The notes: generated by a model not told the origin, from the letters alone. 64,000 nucleotides of DNA from Liopterus haemorrhoidalis (GCA_963971575.1 OZ020611.1:228152260-228216259), one strand, 5' to 3'. Positions 47,657-55,665 are shown, counted from the stretch's first letter. Numbers and translations are program-made.

Positions 47657-49506
47657 TTATGTATGTGTACACGTGCAGATCAAATTTGGCTAAAAGGATT
47701 TTTATGAAACTTCATATTTAAGCTTTGGACATCAATGGCACGAGTTGATCAACTTTTGGTAAAAATCGGTTAACTAGAAATGGGAGTTTACTGTAGGATT
47801 AAGATTTTCGCGAATATTTCGAAAAAAATTATTTAACATAATTTGCTATAAAAACAATAACTAAAACTTTTATTTGAGACATTTTTTGATAAAACAGCAT
47901 AAAATAAACAAGTACTTCGTGTTGGCGGTCTGTCCTGTAGTGGCCACAAATGATTTTTTTTTTTTTACTTATTCTATACAGTATTTTATTCTGAATTCAA
48001 CGATATACACAAACCATAGTCTTACAGCACAAAATACCTTAGAAAAATGTAATTTCAATTTATTTTATTTTATTTTTTTGAAAACTCGTAATAAGTGTGC
48101 TATGAATGACTTTTCTTTATTTGTTGTTAGTTGTCATTTGTAATCACCCGGGTGCCACTGGTATGTAATGACCTTGGCTCGAGTTTTAGTTTTCTGGTAT
48201 ATTGGTAGATGGTGACATAGTGCAAAATAAATTACGAATACACCCGACTTCAAACGATCAGAAACTTCGTGTTCTAGCTGTCGATCTGCCGCCATTAGCT
48301 GTCAAACACATGACAGTTGGTGTTGAAGTAATACGCATTTAAGCTTGTTAATTTTCAAATACATGGTTCAAATAATAGAATTTTATTTCCAATTTTGGTC
48401 ATCTTATACTGTATTTGATACATACATTGTACATCTCGGGAAGACGGACAAAAATTGATTTTTTGCGGATATTGTCTTATAATAATCTGAAATGTGTAGA
48501 AACCAAATATGAGGCCGAAAAAATAAAAAAACAGGTATAGCCTCCAATTTTATTAATACAGTGTTTGTAATTAGTAATTATAATGTTGTGTTTAAAATAA
48601 TATTTAATGTTGTGTATAATTCTGTGTTTCAAAAATAAATAGCTTACACCTTTTATTTAGATTTATTTATTTAAATTCCTTATTTATGTGTTATATTAAT
48701 GTATATGGATTATTAAATATATATGTATTTCTTTTCAAAATATATTTAATACAATAATAATGGTAATTATGAACGTAAATCAGATAGTAAAATTTAAATT
48801 TGGCGGTTGTTGTTGTTTAGTTCATTGATATATTCCTAGAGGGAACGTACTAATTTTTTTTGCTGGCAGTGTCCGTTCTTAATATATTGTGTTCTGTGTT
48901 TGTAATTTATTAATTCCATTTGTTGGATTAATATTTCAACAAGAAAATAATTTTACCCATTATTCTCAAAGACATTATTTTCCATAGTTGATTATTTACC
49001 AAATGGCATATCTTGACGCTTATTTTGCTGTAAATAAATTCACATTATATTAAAAATGTACTGAGACAAGCCATTCAAAAAATACCAGGTTCCCGTGTGT
49101 CACCCAGCATTTGAGATGTACATTTTGTATCATAAGATTCTGCTTTAAATATATACTGAGAACGGTACCCTGCCAGCGAAGTTCCCGTTTATTTTCTAAA
49201 ACTGAAATTAAGACTCCACGAAATACTGCGGGTTTGAAATATAAACGTGTGCAAAATCCAATTATTAACTCTGACAAACAGGTAGATAAACCCTAAGATG
49301 GGGAAGAATTATTAGTTTCTTACTCTGCTAGGAATATTGAGAAGTCCACTATTGAATCCATGTTGAAAACCAGATCCACCAGATGCTATCGCTACAGCCA
49401 GGATCAAATGGCATGATATACCCTAAAAATGTTACTTATTTTGTTGTAATTATCACAATTTTTCGTGTTTCAATGAAAAGTGAAATATATCAATTCTCAC
49501 CTTCAT
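30059..49506 (-). CDS. SLC2A/GLUT-like sugar transporter, copy B (complete)
   Basis: Complete class I SLC2 transporter paralogue. Exons in transcription order: 49506-49501, 49422-49324, 47313-47180, 42167-41966, 38986-38773, 34976-34786, 34722-34510, 31908-31708, 30214-30059. These give 1416 nt, or 471 aa plus TAG, within the usual 470-500 aa of the family. Motifs in order: GSGFQHGFNSG, IGRKNGL, GRFVLGANAG, ISPNHLRGA, ESPRYLL, QQFAGINAV, DKVGRKK, GGPIPWF, NWFANF, VPETKN. An in-frame TGA 15 nt upstream supports the ATG. The seven exons shared with copy A have identical lengths and phases, so A and B arose by tandem duplication. The QLS motif is QFA, the helix 5 glutamine is methionine, and the GPGPIPW loop is one residue shorter. 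The tryptophans of PIPW and NW are kept. The substrate is not predictable; loss of glucose selectivity is an inference. Confidence 0.9.
31021..31196. mobile_element. short TA-MITE (CTGTTTCTTTGG subtype)
   Basis: Left end AAGTCTGTTTCTTTGGTTTA, right end CGTTTGGAATAGCCTA, TA duplication. Two MITE subtypes with different ends share the GGCGGAACTAGATTTT block. In intron 8 of copy B. Confidence 0.78.
31708..31908 (-). CDS. copy B coding exon 8 (helices 10-11)
   Basis: 201 nt, acceptor TTTTGTAG, donor GTAAGTAAC, phase 0. Encodes helix 10 with FFFALGGPIPWFIVTEMF, the INARPIATSVAVAVNW turn and helix 11 ending SFEPVE. The counterpart in copy A lies outside the window. Confidence 0.88.
32173..33006 (-). 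mobile_element. mariner element, internally deleted
   Basis: Inverted ends CGAGGTGTGTTTGGAAAGAA / CGAGGTGTATCTGGAAAGAA, TA duplication. It contains a transposase remnant. In intron 7 of copy B. Confidence 0.88.
32223..32534 (-). pseudogene. mariner transposase relic
   Basis: MKRVLAKFIPRLLIEYQKNY, VFKKVITGDDYGYM (degenerate GDETWVYGYD box), then a jump to CCRKCGNHWKKIV and GEYFEED. The second and third catalytic residues are deleted. Confidence 0.8.
33150..34370 (+). mobile_element. MULE-type transposon relic with 18-bp terminal repeats
   Basis: The right end (34226-34362) consists of about eight 15-18 bp units of GAAGAACTCGTTTTC type. The left end (33190-33230) has two inverted units. In between, in two frames, are DIIFSDEYTKIDKNENFLLY and WHGDGTFK-like sequence, then PLFEQLYTIHG and VFTLLPNKRQETYVHFLKK, typical of MULE transposases. 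The hAT element 33533-33881 splits the catalytic segment. In intron 7 of copy B. Confidence 0.7.
33533..33881. mobile_element. hAT-type MITE inside MULE relic
   Basis: Ends CAGGGCAGCCCTAAC / TTAGGACGGCCCTG, exact 8-bp duplication GTCCCACC (33525-33532, 33882-33889). Removing it rejoins the MULE segment ...TFKTVP with PLFEQL.... Internal tandem GAGGACCTTTTTTTGCTC. Confidence 0.9.
34510..34722 (-). CDS. copy B coding exon 7 (helices 8-9)
   Basis: 213 nt, phase 0. Encodes VTFYSTEMFVNAGLDH, helix 8 (keeping the Asn aligned with GLUT1 Asn317, which is Gly in copy A), VDKVGRKKLLL and helix 9. Donor GTAAATTA, as in copy A. Confidence 0.9.
34786..34976 (-). CDS. copy B coding exon 6 (central loop and helix 7)
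   Basis: 191 nt, acceptor TTTTTTAG, donor GTAAGAAT. Encodes LIWFGFNKEEADIELQK, EEMNKLPPVTLKYF and helix 7 ending QQFAGINA. The next intron is only 63 bp. Confidence 0.89.
35180..35915 (-). pseudogene. non-LTR retrotransposon RT C-terminus (part 2)
   Basis: FMIAQFYSRLKYGICFWGSS, RKIRCIANKRRSKSCRPLFV, VPGIYILKLLVYV, HSYNTRGKYCF and GIKLFNSLP are the thumb and C-terminal region common to insect CR1/Jockey-group LINEs. The 3' end has an (AAT)n tail (35157-35180). The 5' continuation is at 37020-37362 beyond a MITE. In intron 5 of copy B. Confidence 0.82.
35916..37017. mobile_element. palindromic TA-MITE interrupted by repeat alpha
   Basis: Ends CAGTCTGTTTCAAACGCTTA / TAAGCGTTTGAAACAGACTG, TA duplication. 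It splits the LINE. About 690 bp of other repeat sequence are inserted after position 36153. Confidence 0.85.
36154..36844 (-). repeat. repeat alpha-containing insertion
   Basis: Between CCAGTGGCGAAAGGAAAC and GGTCGGGCAAG, inside the A-rich centre of the MITE. Contains TTTTTGATAAAACG-related and TAAACTCCCATTTCTAGT blocks (reverse of alpha) and an (AC)n microsatellite at 36676-36712. Confidence 0.65.
37020..37362 (-). pseudogene. non-LTR retrotransposon RT fragment (part 1)
   Basis: MFADDTSVVLSGKNN is the RT catalytic FADD box. ELNNWFLFNKLYLNASKTNY and TKFLGLYIDE follow, then the frame is cut by the MITE and resumes at 35915. Together they form one 5'-truncated LINE. Confidence 0.85.
37544..38015. 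mobile_element. PIF/Harbinger-type MITE with AACGGCG/GCGCCGT arrays
   Basis: Ends AGCCTGGAACAGAATGCA / TGCATTCTGTTTCCCACT-like inverted repeats, TTA duplication (37541-37543, 38016-38018). Subterminal words CGCGCCGTC, CAACGCCG, AACGGCG occur many times. A MDDEDLYVMLFMLYASYLYI start at 37723 is a possible ORF remnant. High GC against an AT-rich background. Confidence 0.75.
38773..38986 (-). CDS. copy B coding exon 5 (helices 5-6)
   Basis: 214 nt, acceptor TTTTACAAG, donor GTAGTT, phase 1 end. Encodes helix 5 SMYMFNLVIAVMLSQ, the LGREKLWPYLL turn, helix 6 and ICKESPRYLL. Confidence 0.89.
39152..40255. mobile_element. hAT element with CATCGATG-rich ends
   Basis: Begins TAGGGATGGAAAAA and ends GTACAACCCTA; 8-bp duplication CTGCGATG (39144-39151, 40256-40263). 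The ends are packed with CATCGATGTT words. It carries TA-MITEs at 39590-39676 (partial) and 39815-39996. No transposase. In intron 4/5 territory of copy B, 5' of exon 5. Confidence 0.88.
39815..39996. mobile_element. short TA-MITE (CTGTTCCTTTGG subtype)
   Basis: AGGTCTGTTCCTTTGGTTTA / CGTTTGGAATAGACTG with TA duplication. An inverted partial copy lies 140 bp away at 39590-39676 (AAACCAAAGGAACAG). Confidence 0.8.
40392..40866 (-). pseudogene. mariner fragment, 3' half
   Basis: NRSTPILLHDNARPHTAH (second Asp), KLQELELEILHRPPYSPDLA, HTDYTFFRNLDNFL (third-Asp region) and QEFIDYRPPGFYTTGLNKLP are mariner. The TIR CGAGAGTTGTATTAGGTCG is at the left end. The right side is lost at a poly-T tract. 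In intron 4 of copy B. Confidence 0.82.
41560..41765 (+). pseudogene. LINE 3' terminal scrap
   Basis: GIPQGARRRGRP followed by IIT(W)RR-like residues is the Arg/Gly-rich C-terminal end seen in several LINE ORF2 proteins. Decayed by stops. Confidence 0.45.
41966..42167 (-). CDS. copy B coding exon 4 (helices 3-4)
   Basis: 202 nt, acceptor TTTTTACAG, donor GTGAGT. Encodes IGRKNGLLLNNVL, GRFVLGANAGMNAG and ISPNHLRGA. Confidence 0.9.
42671..43869 (-). mobile_element. PIF/Harbinger element with CTCTAG-rich ends
   Basis: Ends AGGTACCTGTACACTGTAGA / TCTACAGTGTACAGGTACCT are almost perfect inverted repeats with TAA duplication (42668-42670, 43870-43872). More than 25 CTAG words lie in each flank (GCTCTAGCGAG, CTAGCTAGA). 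A transposase N-terminus is inside. Confidence 0.9.
43142..43531 (-). pseudogene. Harbinger transposase N-terminal fragment
   Basis: NKRLWVREWISKREQEGVH, then LLQEISSQDIASYENFIRMS, QSDFEYLLERINPKIKKQDT, LRNAISPSERLTLTLRFL. This is the conserved N-terminal block of PIF/Harbinger transposases, uninterrupted over about 110 residues. The DDE part is deleted. Confidence 0.85.
44868..47160. other. intron 3 of copy B, mostly unassigned
   Basis: G-rich patches (45409-45419 is a run of G; GGGGGAGCACAAGCCCCC near 46020) and end-like sequences AGGGGTGTCGAACTG (46483) and CTGCGCCACTGCTG (46757) suggest decayed hAT copies, but no pair with a duplication was found. A beta 3' end in reverse lies at 46205-46440. 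A (GA)n run lies at 47000-47016. Confidence 0.4.
47180..47313 (-). CDS. copy B coding exon 3 (loop 1 and helix 2)
   Basis: 134 nt, acceptor TTTATAG, donor GTATGT. Encodes IIKSWIVKSHGLSEF and helix 2 FCLGGVVGGLFCALIANK. Roughly three quarters of its residues match copy A exon 3. Confidence 0.89.
47580..47960 (+). repeat. repeat alpha, copy with (GTCT)n
   Basis: A GTCTGTCT microsatellite at 47622-47655, then AACTAGAAATGGGAGTTTA, TTTGAGACATTTTTTGATAA and GTCTGTCCTGTAGTGGCCAC, colinear with 1-740. In intron 2 of copy B. Confidence 0.65.
49324..49422 (-). CDS. copy B coding exon 2 (helix 1)
   Basis: 99 nt, acceptor TTTTTTAG, donor GTAAGA. Encodes GISCHLILAVAIASGG and then FQHGFNSGLLNIPSR, colinear with copy A exon 2. 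Confidence 0.89.
49501..49506 (-). CDS. copy B coding exon 1 (ATG AAG micro-exon)
   Basis: ATG AAG followed by GTGAGAATT, 78 bp before exon 2. The stretch just 5' of the ATG shares short A/T-rich blocks and a TTGACATT/ATGTCA cluster with the same position in copy A, so the proximal promoter or 5' UTR was duplicated with the gene. Confidence 0.78.
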
Positions 49507-49692
49507 GTTTGTGCAGATTCAATAAAGCTTTTCAAATTATGTCACAAATGTCAAAAAATTGACATTAGTAGAAAATTATAGTCCCTCTATTTCATATAGT
49601 ACCGACAACCTGGAGCAAAACCTCTTATAAACTTACAAACAATCAAATTTACTAACCACAATTTTCTTCTGTTTAAAGCCGTTGGAATAATA
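49507..49692 (-). promoter_or_regulatory. presumed copy B 5' UTR and proximal promoter
   Basis: Shares AAATTATGTCA, AATGTCAAAAA and TTGACATTAG blocks with the copy A upstream region. The conserved part ends within about 60 bp. TA-MITEs begin at 49693. No core promoter motif can be named. Confidence 0.4.
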
Positions 49693-50099
49693 AAGTCTGT
49701 TCCAAACGGTTAGGCGGAACTAAATTTTGCAATCTAGTTACTTTCATCGTTTAAATCATGCTTTTCGGCCGTTTTGTTTAAGCTTTGTAAATCATACTTG
49801 CAACAAATATTTTTTGTTAAGGTTAATATCATTTTAAAATGTCATTTTCTTTATATTTTGATTTTTTGTGTCATTCTTAATACAAATATCCCATTTATTT
49901 ATTTTTTTGTCATTAAAATATGTAAGAAAATTAATTTAAGTTTGACATATGTCATTCGTTTCCATGGTTTCATTGTTAGAATTTTAAATTTTGACATTTC
50001 AACGTGAAAAATGAAATAACCCAAGCAAGGTCCCTTTTCGTGACAACCTAAAAGAACGAAATTCCCATTTAGTTCCGCCTAACCGTTTGAAACAGACTG
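49693..50099. mobile_element. palindromic TA-MITE (CTGTTCC subtype)
   Basis: Ends AAGTCTGTTCCAAACGGTTA / TAACCGTTTGAAACAGACTG with TA duplication. It lies 187 bp upstream of the copy B start codon. Confidence 0.88.
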
Positions 50100-50131
50100 T
50101 ATATAAGTTGAATTCTTTTCTACTGCTATTA

Positions 50132-50541
50132 CAGTCTGTTCCAAACGGTTAAGCAGAACTAGATTTTGCAATCTAGTTACTTTCATCGTTTAAATCGTGT
50201 CTTTCGGCCGTTTTGTTTAAGCTTTGTAAATCATACTTACAATAAACATCTTTTGGTTAAGGTAAATATCATTTTAAAATGTCATTTTCTTTATATTTTG
50301 ATTTTTTGTGTCATTCTTAATACAAATTTCCCATTTATTTATTTTTTTGTCATTAAAATATCTAAAAAAAAAAATATTTAATTTTGACATATGTCATTCG
50401 TTTCCATGGTTTCATTGTTGGAATTTTAAATTTTGACATCCCAACGTGAAAAATGAAATAACCCAAGCAAGGTCCCTTCTCGTGACAACCTAAAAGAACT
50501 AAATTCCCATTTAGTTCCGCTTAACCGTTTGGAACAGACTG
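50132..50541. mobile_element. palindromic TA-MITE (CTGTTCC subtype), second copy
   Basis: Ends CAGTCTGTTCCAAACGGTTA / TAACCGTTTGGAACAGACTG with TA duplication, same orientation and 32 bp from the previous copy. Confidence 0.88.
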
Positions 50542-50689
50542 TAGTACACTGTTTAAAACAACTGCCAGGAATATACAGTCATGGAGCGGTTTAATGCAAA
50601 TGGTAAAATTGTATTTATTTTATTTAAAGTTATTTATTTATAATCTGTCTCAATTTGTAATCTGTCTCATAATATCTATTATGAGACCC

Positions 50690-51572
50690 TTATACCGTCA
50701 TTTTGTCGTCTGTCTGTCTGTCTGTCTGTCTGTTCGGTAAAAATTGTAGCCAAACGGCTAAACCTAGAGAGTTGAAATTTGGCATGCTTATACAACTCTT
50801 TGACCCGCACATAGGAAAAATACTAAAACATCTAAAAAACATACCCCCCTAAAAATATAAACAAATATGTGCTCATCGAAAACAAAAATATTTTTTTTAA
50901 ATTCTGATTAGGGTATCAAATGAAAGCCCTTAGTACGTGGATTAACGATCAAATTTTTATTTTTGCAAAATAAATTATTTTGATGCGATTTTTGCCAAAA
51001 TTGTGCAAAAAAAAATTTGTCCCACACCCTGTAGCCCAGATGGTTTAAACTAAAAATCTAAAAAAATTCTAAGTAATGTATATTGGTGTGAACCGAAATA
51101 GTACAACAGGAATTTTTGATCAGATTATGTTTTCGGAAAATAACGCATTTTTTGTGGTTTTTGGTTCACAAAGTACAAAAGTTATACCAATGTAAGACAC
51201 TCACATGCAAGGCGTTCGATAGCTTAATGGGTTAGAGCACTGGTGTCGTAAGCTGGAAAACGAAGGGTTTCGAGTTCAAGTACGGAGCGAATTTTATTTT
51301 TTCTGTTTTTTTTTTTGCATTTTTATTATGTTGAAATTATTTTGTCAAAATTCTAGTTATATTTTGACAAATGTTGTATTTAATTTTTAAGAGCATAAAT
51401 TTAATAACCAGTCTTATTATATGGTTAACAGACGATAAATTATTTTAAAAATATCGTTCATTTTGCCGTGATTACTACAAAGTAAAATTTGTCCTACACA
51501 CTCAGCATACCGCCTTCACTTATTATATACCTGCGAAACCCTGAAATGTGTGAATATTCACACTTCACATCA
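50690..51572 (-). repeat. repeat beta, near-complete copy (reverse)
   Basis: From GACCCTTATACCGTCATTTT to CACACTTCACATCAATTTTT, colinear with 6574-7627 and 12373-13200 in reverse. It carries a tRNA-like module at 51211-51289. Confidence 0.78.
51211..51289 (+). other. tRNA-like module, Thr(CGT)-like
   Basis: GATAGCTTAATGGGTTAGAG is a strong D-arm/A-box. CTGGT-GTCGTAA-GCTGG forms a five-pair stem (with wobbles) around CGT at the anticodon. GGGTTTCGAGTTCAAGT is B-box-like. Best preserved of the three modules, but the acceptor stem is poor, so a functional tRNA gene is doubtful. Confidence 0.55.
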
Positions 51573-51620
51573 ATTTTTTATGTTGTATATTGACAATACA
51601 TTTATAATATTATCATAGTA

Positions 51621-52027
51621 CAGTCTGTTCCAAACGGTTAGGCGGAACTAAATGGGAATTTCGTTCTTTTAGGTTGTCACGAGAAGGGACCTTGCTTGGG
51701 TTATTTCATCTTTCACGTTAGAATGTCAAAATTTAAAATTCCAACAATGAAACCATAGAAACGAATGACATGTCAAAATTAAATTATATTTTTTTTACAA
51801 ATTTTAATGACAAAAAAATAAATAAATGGGAAATTTGTATTAAGAATTCACAAAATATCAAAATATAAAGAAAATGACATTTTAAAATGATATTAACCTT
51901 AACCAAAAAATGTTTAGTGTAAGTATGATTTACAAAGCTTTAACAAAACGACCGAAAAGCACGATTTAATCGATGAAAGTAACTAGATTGCCAAATCTAG
52001 TTCCGCCTAACCGTTTGGAACAGACTT
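51621..52027. mobile_element. palindromic TA-MITE (CTGTTCC subtype)
   Basis: Ends CAGTCTGTTCCAAACGGTTA / TAACCGTTTGGAACAGACTT, TA duplication, opposite orientation to the copies at 49693 and 50132. Confidence 0.88.
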
Positions 52028-52150
52028 TATTGGTTCACACGGATACGCCGAAGTCTGTTTACACCACAACAGTCGCCAAAGTAACCAGATCTAGTTTCGT
52101 ATTACAAATTGTGACGGATTATAGTTGCATTACATTTATAGTTATACATA

Positions 52151-52736
52151 TAAGCTGTTCACTTTTGTAAGAACAAACTAAGAGGGAATTATGTTTTCAA
52201 TAGTTTGCAACTTTGAAGATGTATGTCATGTTGGTATTAAAAAATGTCATTTTTTTTAAATGTCGATCCATTTGACATATGTCATAATGAAAAATGATAT
52301 CTTAATTATAATGATCATAACCTTATCAACCTAAAGTCAGTTTTACAGCGTAAGGAATATTTTTAGTTGACATTTAAAGTCAGTAACACACCATAAAAGT
52401 AACCAAAATAACCAGATCTAGTGTGTTCTTACAAAAGTGAACTGCTTATATAAGCGTTCACTTTACAAACTATTTTTTTCATAGATCTGGTTATTTTGGT
52501 TACTTTTATAGTGTGTTAGTGACTTTAAATGTCAATTAAAAATATTCCTTACGCTGTAAAACCGACTTTAGGTTGATAAGGTTATGATCATTATAATTAA
52601 GATATAATTTTTCATTATGACATATGTCAAATGGATCGACATTTTTTAATACCAACATATCATACAGCTACAAAGGTGCAAACCATTGAAAACAAAATTC
52701 CCTCTTAGTTTGTTCTTACAAAAGTAAACTGCTTAT
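52151..52736. mobile_element. two GCTGTTCAC foldback elements head to head
   Basis: 52151-52450 and 52451-52736 are inverted copies of each other: CAGATCTAGTGTGTTCTTAC against GTTACTTTTATAGTGTGTTA, GATAAGGTTATGATCATTAT on both. They make a roughly 290-bp-arm palindrome with almost no spacer. Confidence 0.75.
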
Positions 52737-53036
52737 ATATATAATAAATCTATAATATATTTAAGCTGGCAGCATTGAATTTTTTAAATAGATATGTAAG
52801 TTGCCCCTTAAACAAACCAAAAACATCATTTTTTTAGTGTTCGTAAAAAATAGTAGTGTCAACAAGTTTTCTCATGTTTTACTAAACTAGCTACACCAAA
52901 TAGTTTCATTCATGTATAAAGTTTCTGGAGTCTCCAAAAATTTCGGAGTCAGAGTCGGAGGTTGCCAAAATTCTGAAGTCTGATTCGGGGCCAAAGTCTA
53001 ATGTTTAACCTATTCCACAGCACTGGTTTATAAGCA

Positions 53037-54337
53037 AACCATTAAGGAGGACAAAAGCCTTGTAAGGGATGAAAACTACAAAGGAATAAAAGGAGAATAA
53101 TGGAGAGATAATGCACTGGAAAAATGCACTAGAATGTCAGAGGAATTTCAGGTTCAAAACAGTTAAGAAAAAGGAGGATTGTATGAAATAAAAATAAATT
53201 TAAAAATATACATCTAGGTTTATTTTAACATTTAAACAATACAAACATAATTCCATTTCACTGATACCAACATCCAGAAAAATAAATACTAAATCTACAA
53301 CCAAAACGAGTGACTATATATTCAAAATTTCAGTCACTTATTTTGATGTATTCCACGCAATTTTCCAGAGGCTGGCCTGAGGTTTTTAACGTTTAAAAAA
53401 TGAATTACACAGCGTTACACAATTACACTTATGAAAATAATATGAGAAAATGATATATACAAATTAAAATCGGCATCATATAAAATAATTCACGATATGG
53501 TACTAATACGATTGTTTAGAAGAACACTTTCATTATTTAAAATTCATTAAAAAAAAAAACACTTTGTTAAAACGCAGCTTCAACTACAGTGGCTCCTAAC
53601 CAATGTGTTGCAGCACACTAGATTCACAAATTTAGAAAAAAAAAAAAACACAATTTTACAACGAATATATTTTATACAATATCTTGCAGATAAAAATAAA
53701 TAAATAAAATAAAGATTTATTGAGACATAATTTTTTACTAAACCTAACTTCTGTAGTTCAAAAAATTAAAACATAATAAACGGAAAAAATTGGCTATTTA
53801 AAAGATCTTACGCGCGCGCTTTCTTTTATTTCTAAAAAGCAGCACCCTTGCCACTAAGGCCCCTTTAAACAAACAAATTAAGCTCTAATCGGTTTTAATT
53901 TTGTTAGTTTTCAATTATTTAACTTATATAAGTCTTTGAAAACAATAAAAACGTTCTATGTAACAAATTTAACACCATTCACGATAAATATGAGATTCCG
54001 TCACACTTGGTTAATTTTATTACCAATGTAATAATGTAAATTAACCAACATGAAAGCATTACTCAGTTGCTAAATTTAGTAACTACATGTTGGTACCACT
54101 TTTCCACGTTGCCACGTTTAAATAGCATTGTTCAGTTGTTTTTCTGTTTGACATATCAACGAGTGAGGTTAAACTTATATACGTAGTTGGATATAACCTA
54201 GCTATTTTGACAATTAGCTAAGTTACAACATAACAAGTTTTTCAACTGTAACGTCATTTCATTCTTATCGTAAATGGACTTTAGTGTGCGATTTTAATGT
54301 ACTCGAATTTAATATTTTCAAGTTCCACGATTTTATA
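53037..54337. other. B/C spacer, unassigned AT-rich sequence
   Basis: Long A/T runs, no frame over 60 codons with a recognisable product, no element ends. 52931-53030 repeats the GGAGTCAGAGTCGGAGG words of 10851-10900. Confidence 0.45.
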
Positions 54338-54513
54338 AGCTATTCCAAACGTTTAAGCGGAACTAAATAGAATTTTAATGTAAGTTGTTGCGAGCTTACT
54401 GGTTAATGATTGAAATGAGATTTTGCTAAACAAAATAATCAAAAGCCTCATTTAAGCAATAAAAATTACTAGTTTTCATAATCTAGTTCCGCTTGAACCA
54501 AAGAAACATGCTA
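54338..54513. mobile_element. short TA-MITE
   Basis: AGCTATTCCAAACGTTTAAG to GCTTGAACCAAAGAAACATG, mixing the TTCCAAACG end with the CCTTTGG-type end, as in 31021-31196. Confidence 0.65.
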
Positions 54514-54924
54514 TATATCGCATATATTTTGGTTCAAATTATTAATTTAAACCAATCACGATCTTCAATCTCTAAATCTTTAAACCAATCACGAAGAAAA
54601 TCTTGATTTTGACAGTTATGATTTTATATTTTGTGATTATGGAGAGATATATGTGCGGAATTGTTGCCTTTACAACTTTGGCTATAATTTTAAAAACTAC
54701 AAATAGACTTAAAAATGACGATGGAGAGTAATCTATTTTTTCCACGACTATATATACGTCCCTTTTTATTACACACCGCTGTCGTGTTACATAATGAGCT
54801 CATTACGTAATAGGTTCAAGTAGCAATAGCCGACATGTTGCTAGGCAACGTAATAAATAGCTTGAAAGCATATGTCAAATTATTGTTAGTTTATAATTAA
54901 ACCGGATTAAAATTAAATAATATA

Positions 54925-55310
54925 AAGGCTATTCCAAACGTTTAGGCAGAACTAAATGGGAATTTCGTTCTTTTAGGATGTCACAAGAAGAACCATTGCT
55001 TCGGTTATTTCATTTTTCACGTTGGAATGTCAAAATTTAAAATTCCAACAAAAATAAAATACTTTTTTACATATTTTAATGACAAAAAATAAATAAAATT
55101 TTTGAAAAATGGGAAATATTGTATTAAGAATGACACAAAAAATCAAAATATAAAGAAAATGACCTTTTTAAATGATATGAACCATAACCAAAATATGTTT
55201 ATTAAAAGTATGATTTAAAAAGCTTAAACAAAACGGCAAAAGGCACGATTCAAACGATGAAAGTAAAGATTGAAAAATCTAGTTCCTCCCAATCGTTTGG
55301 AATAGCATAT
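54925..55310. mobile_element. palindromic TA-MITE (GGCTATTCC subtype)
   Basis: Ends AAGGCTATTCCAAACGTTTA / CAATCGTTTGGAATAGC. Diverged internally from the CTGTTCC copies. Confidence 0.78.
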
Positions 55311-55548
55311 AGTTAAAGTTGTCGAATTTTGCAAATATATTTTGTGATAAAGTTGGTCTTGGTCAGTCAGTTAATCAAGTAACGCAAGAATTTTAAACTG
55401 AATTTACATTCCGTATGTCACGTACATGACCGTTGCTGAGCAACGGAATATATAGGTTGAAAGTAACTGTCAAATTTTTGTTAGTTTTTAAAGGGAACTG
55501 AATAAGTAATAAAGTTATAGCTGTGGAAAAAGCATAGTATTAAACTTG

Positions 55549-55665
55549 CATGGAATAGTCATTTCTCACTCGTATGAATTGCGCTAATCGCCTGCGGCCG
55601 TGGCGCAACTATCATACTCGTGTGAAATGACCATCATTTTCACATCACATTTTCATTCCATGCTC
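55549..55665. mobile_element. small hairpin MITE
   Basis: GTCATTTCTCACTCGTATGA and TCATACTCGTGTGAAATGAC are inverted around a GC-rich centre (CGCCTGCGGCCGTGGCGC). GCATGGAAT / ATTCCATGC lies outside. Confidence 0.6.

Larger units (their letters stand above)
50641..52126. mobile_element. TCTGTCTCAATTTG-type MITE with two nested elements
   Basis: The left end, TATAATCTGTCTCAATTTG, is at 50641. The right end, ACAAATTGTGACGGATTATA, is at 52126. Between them lie a reversed beta repeat (50690-51572) and a TA-MITE (51621-52027). The core segment TTGGTTCACACGGATA matches the copy at 22953-23136. Confidence 0.65.

Noticed and set aside
51211..51289. Functional tRNA-Thr gene
   Set aside because: Boxes and anticodon loop fit, but the acceptor stem does not pair well and the sequence is embedded in a dispersed repeat.
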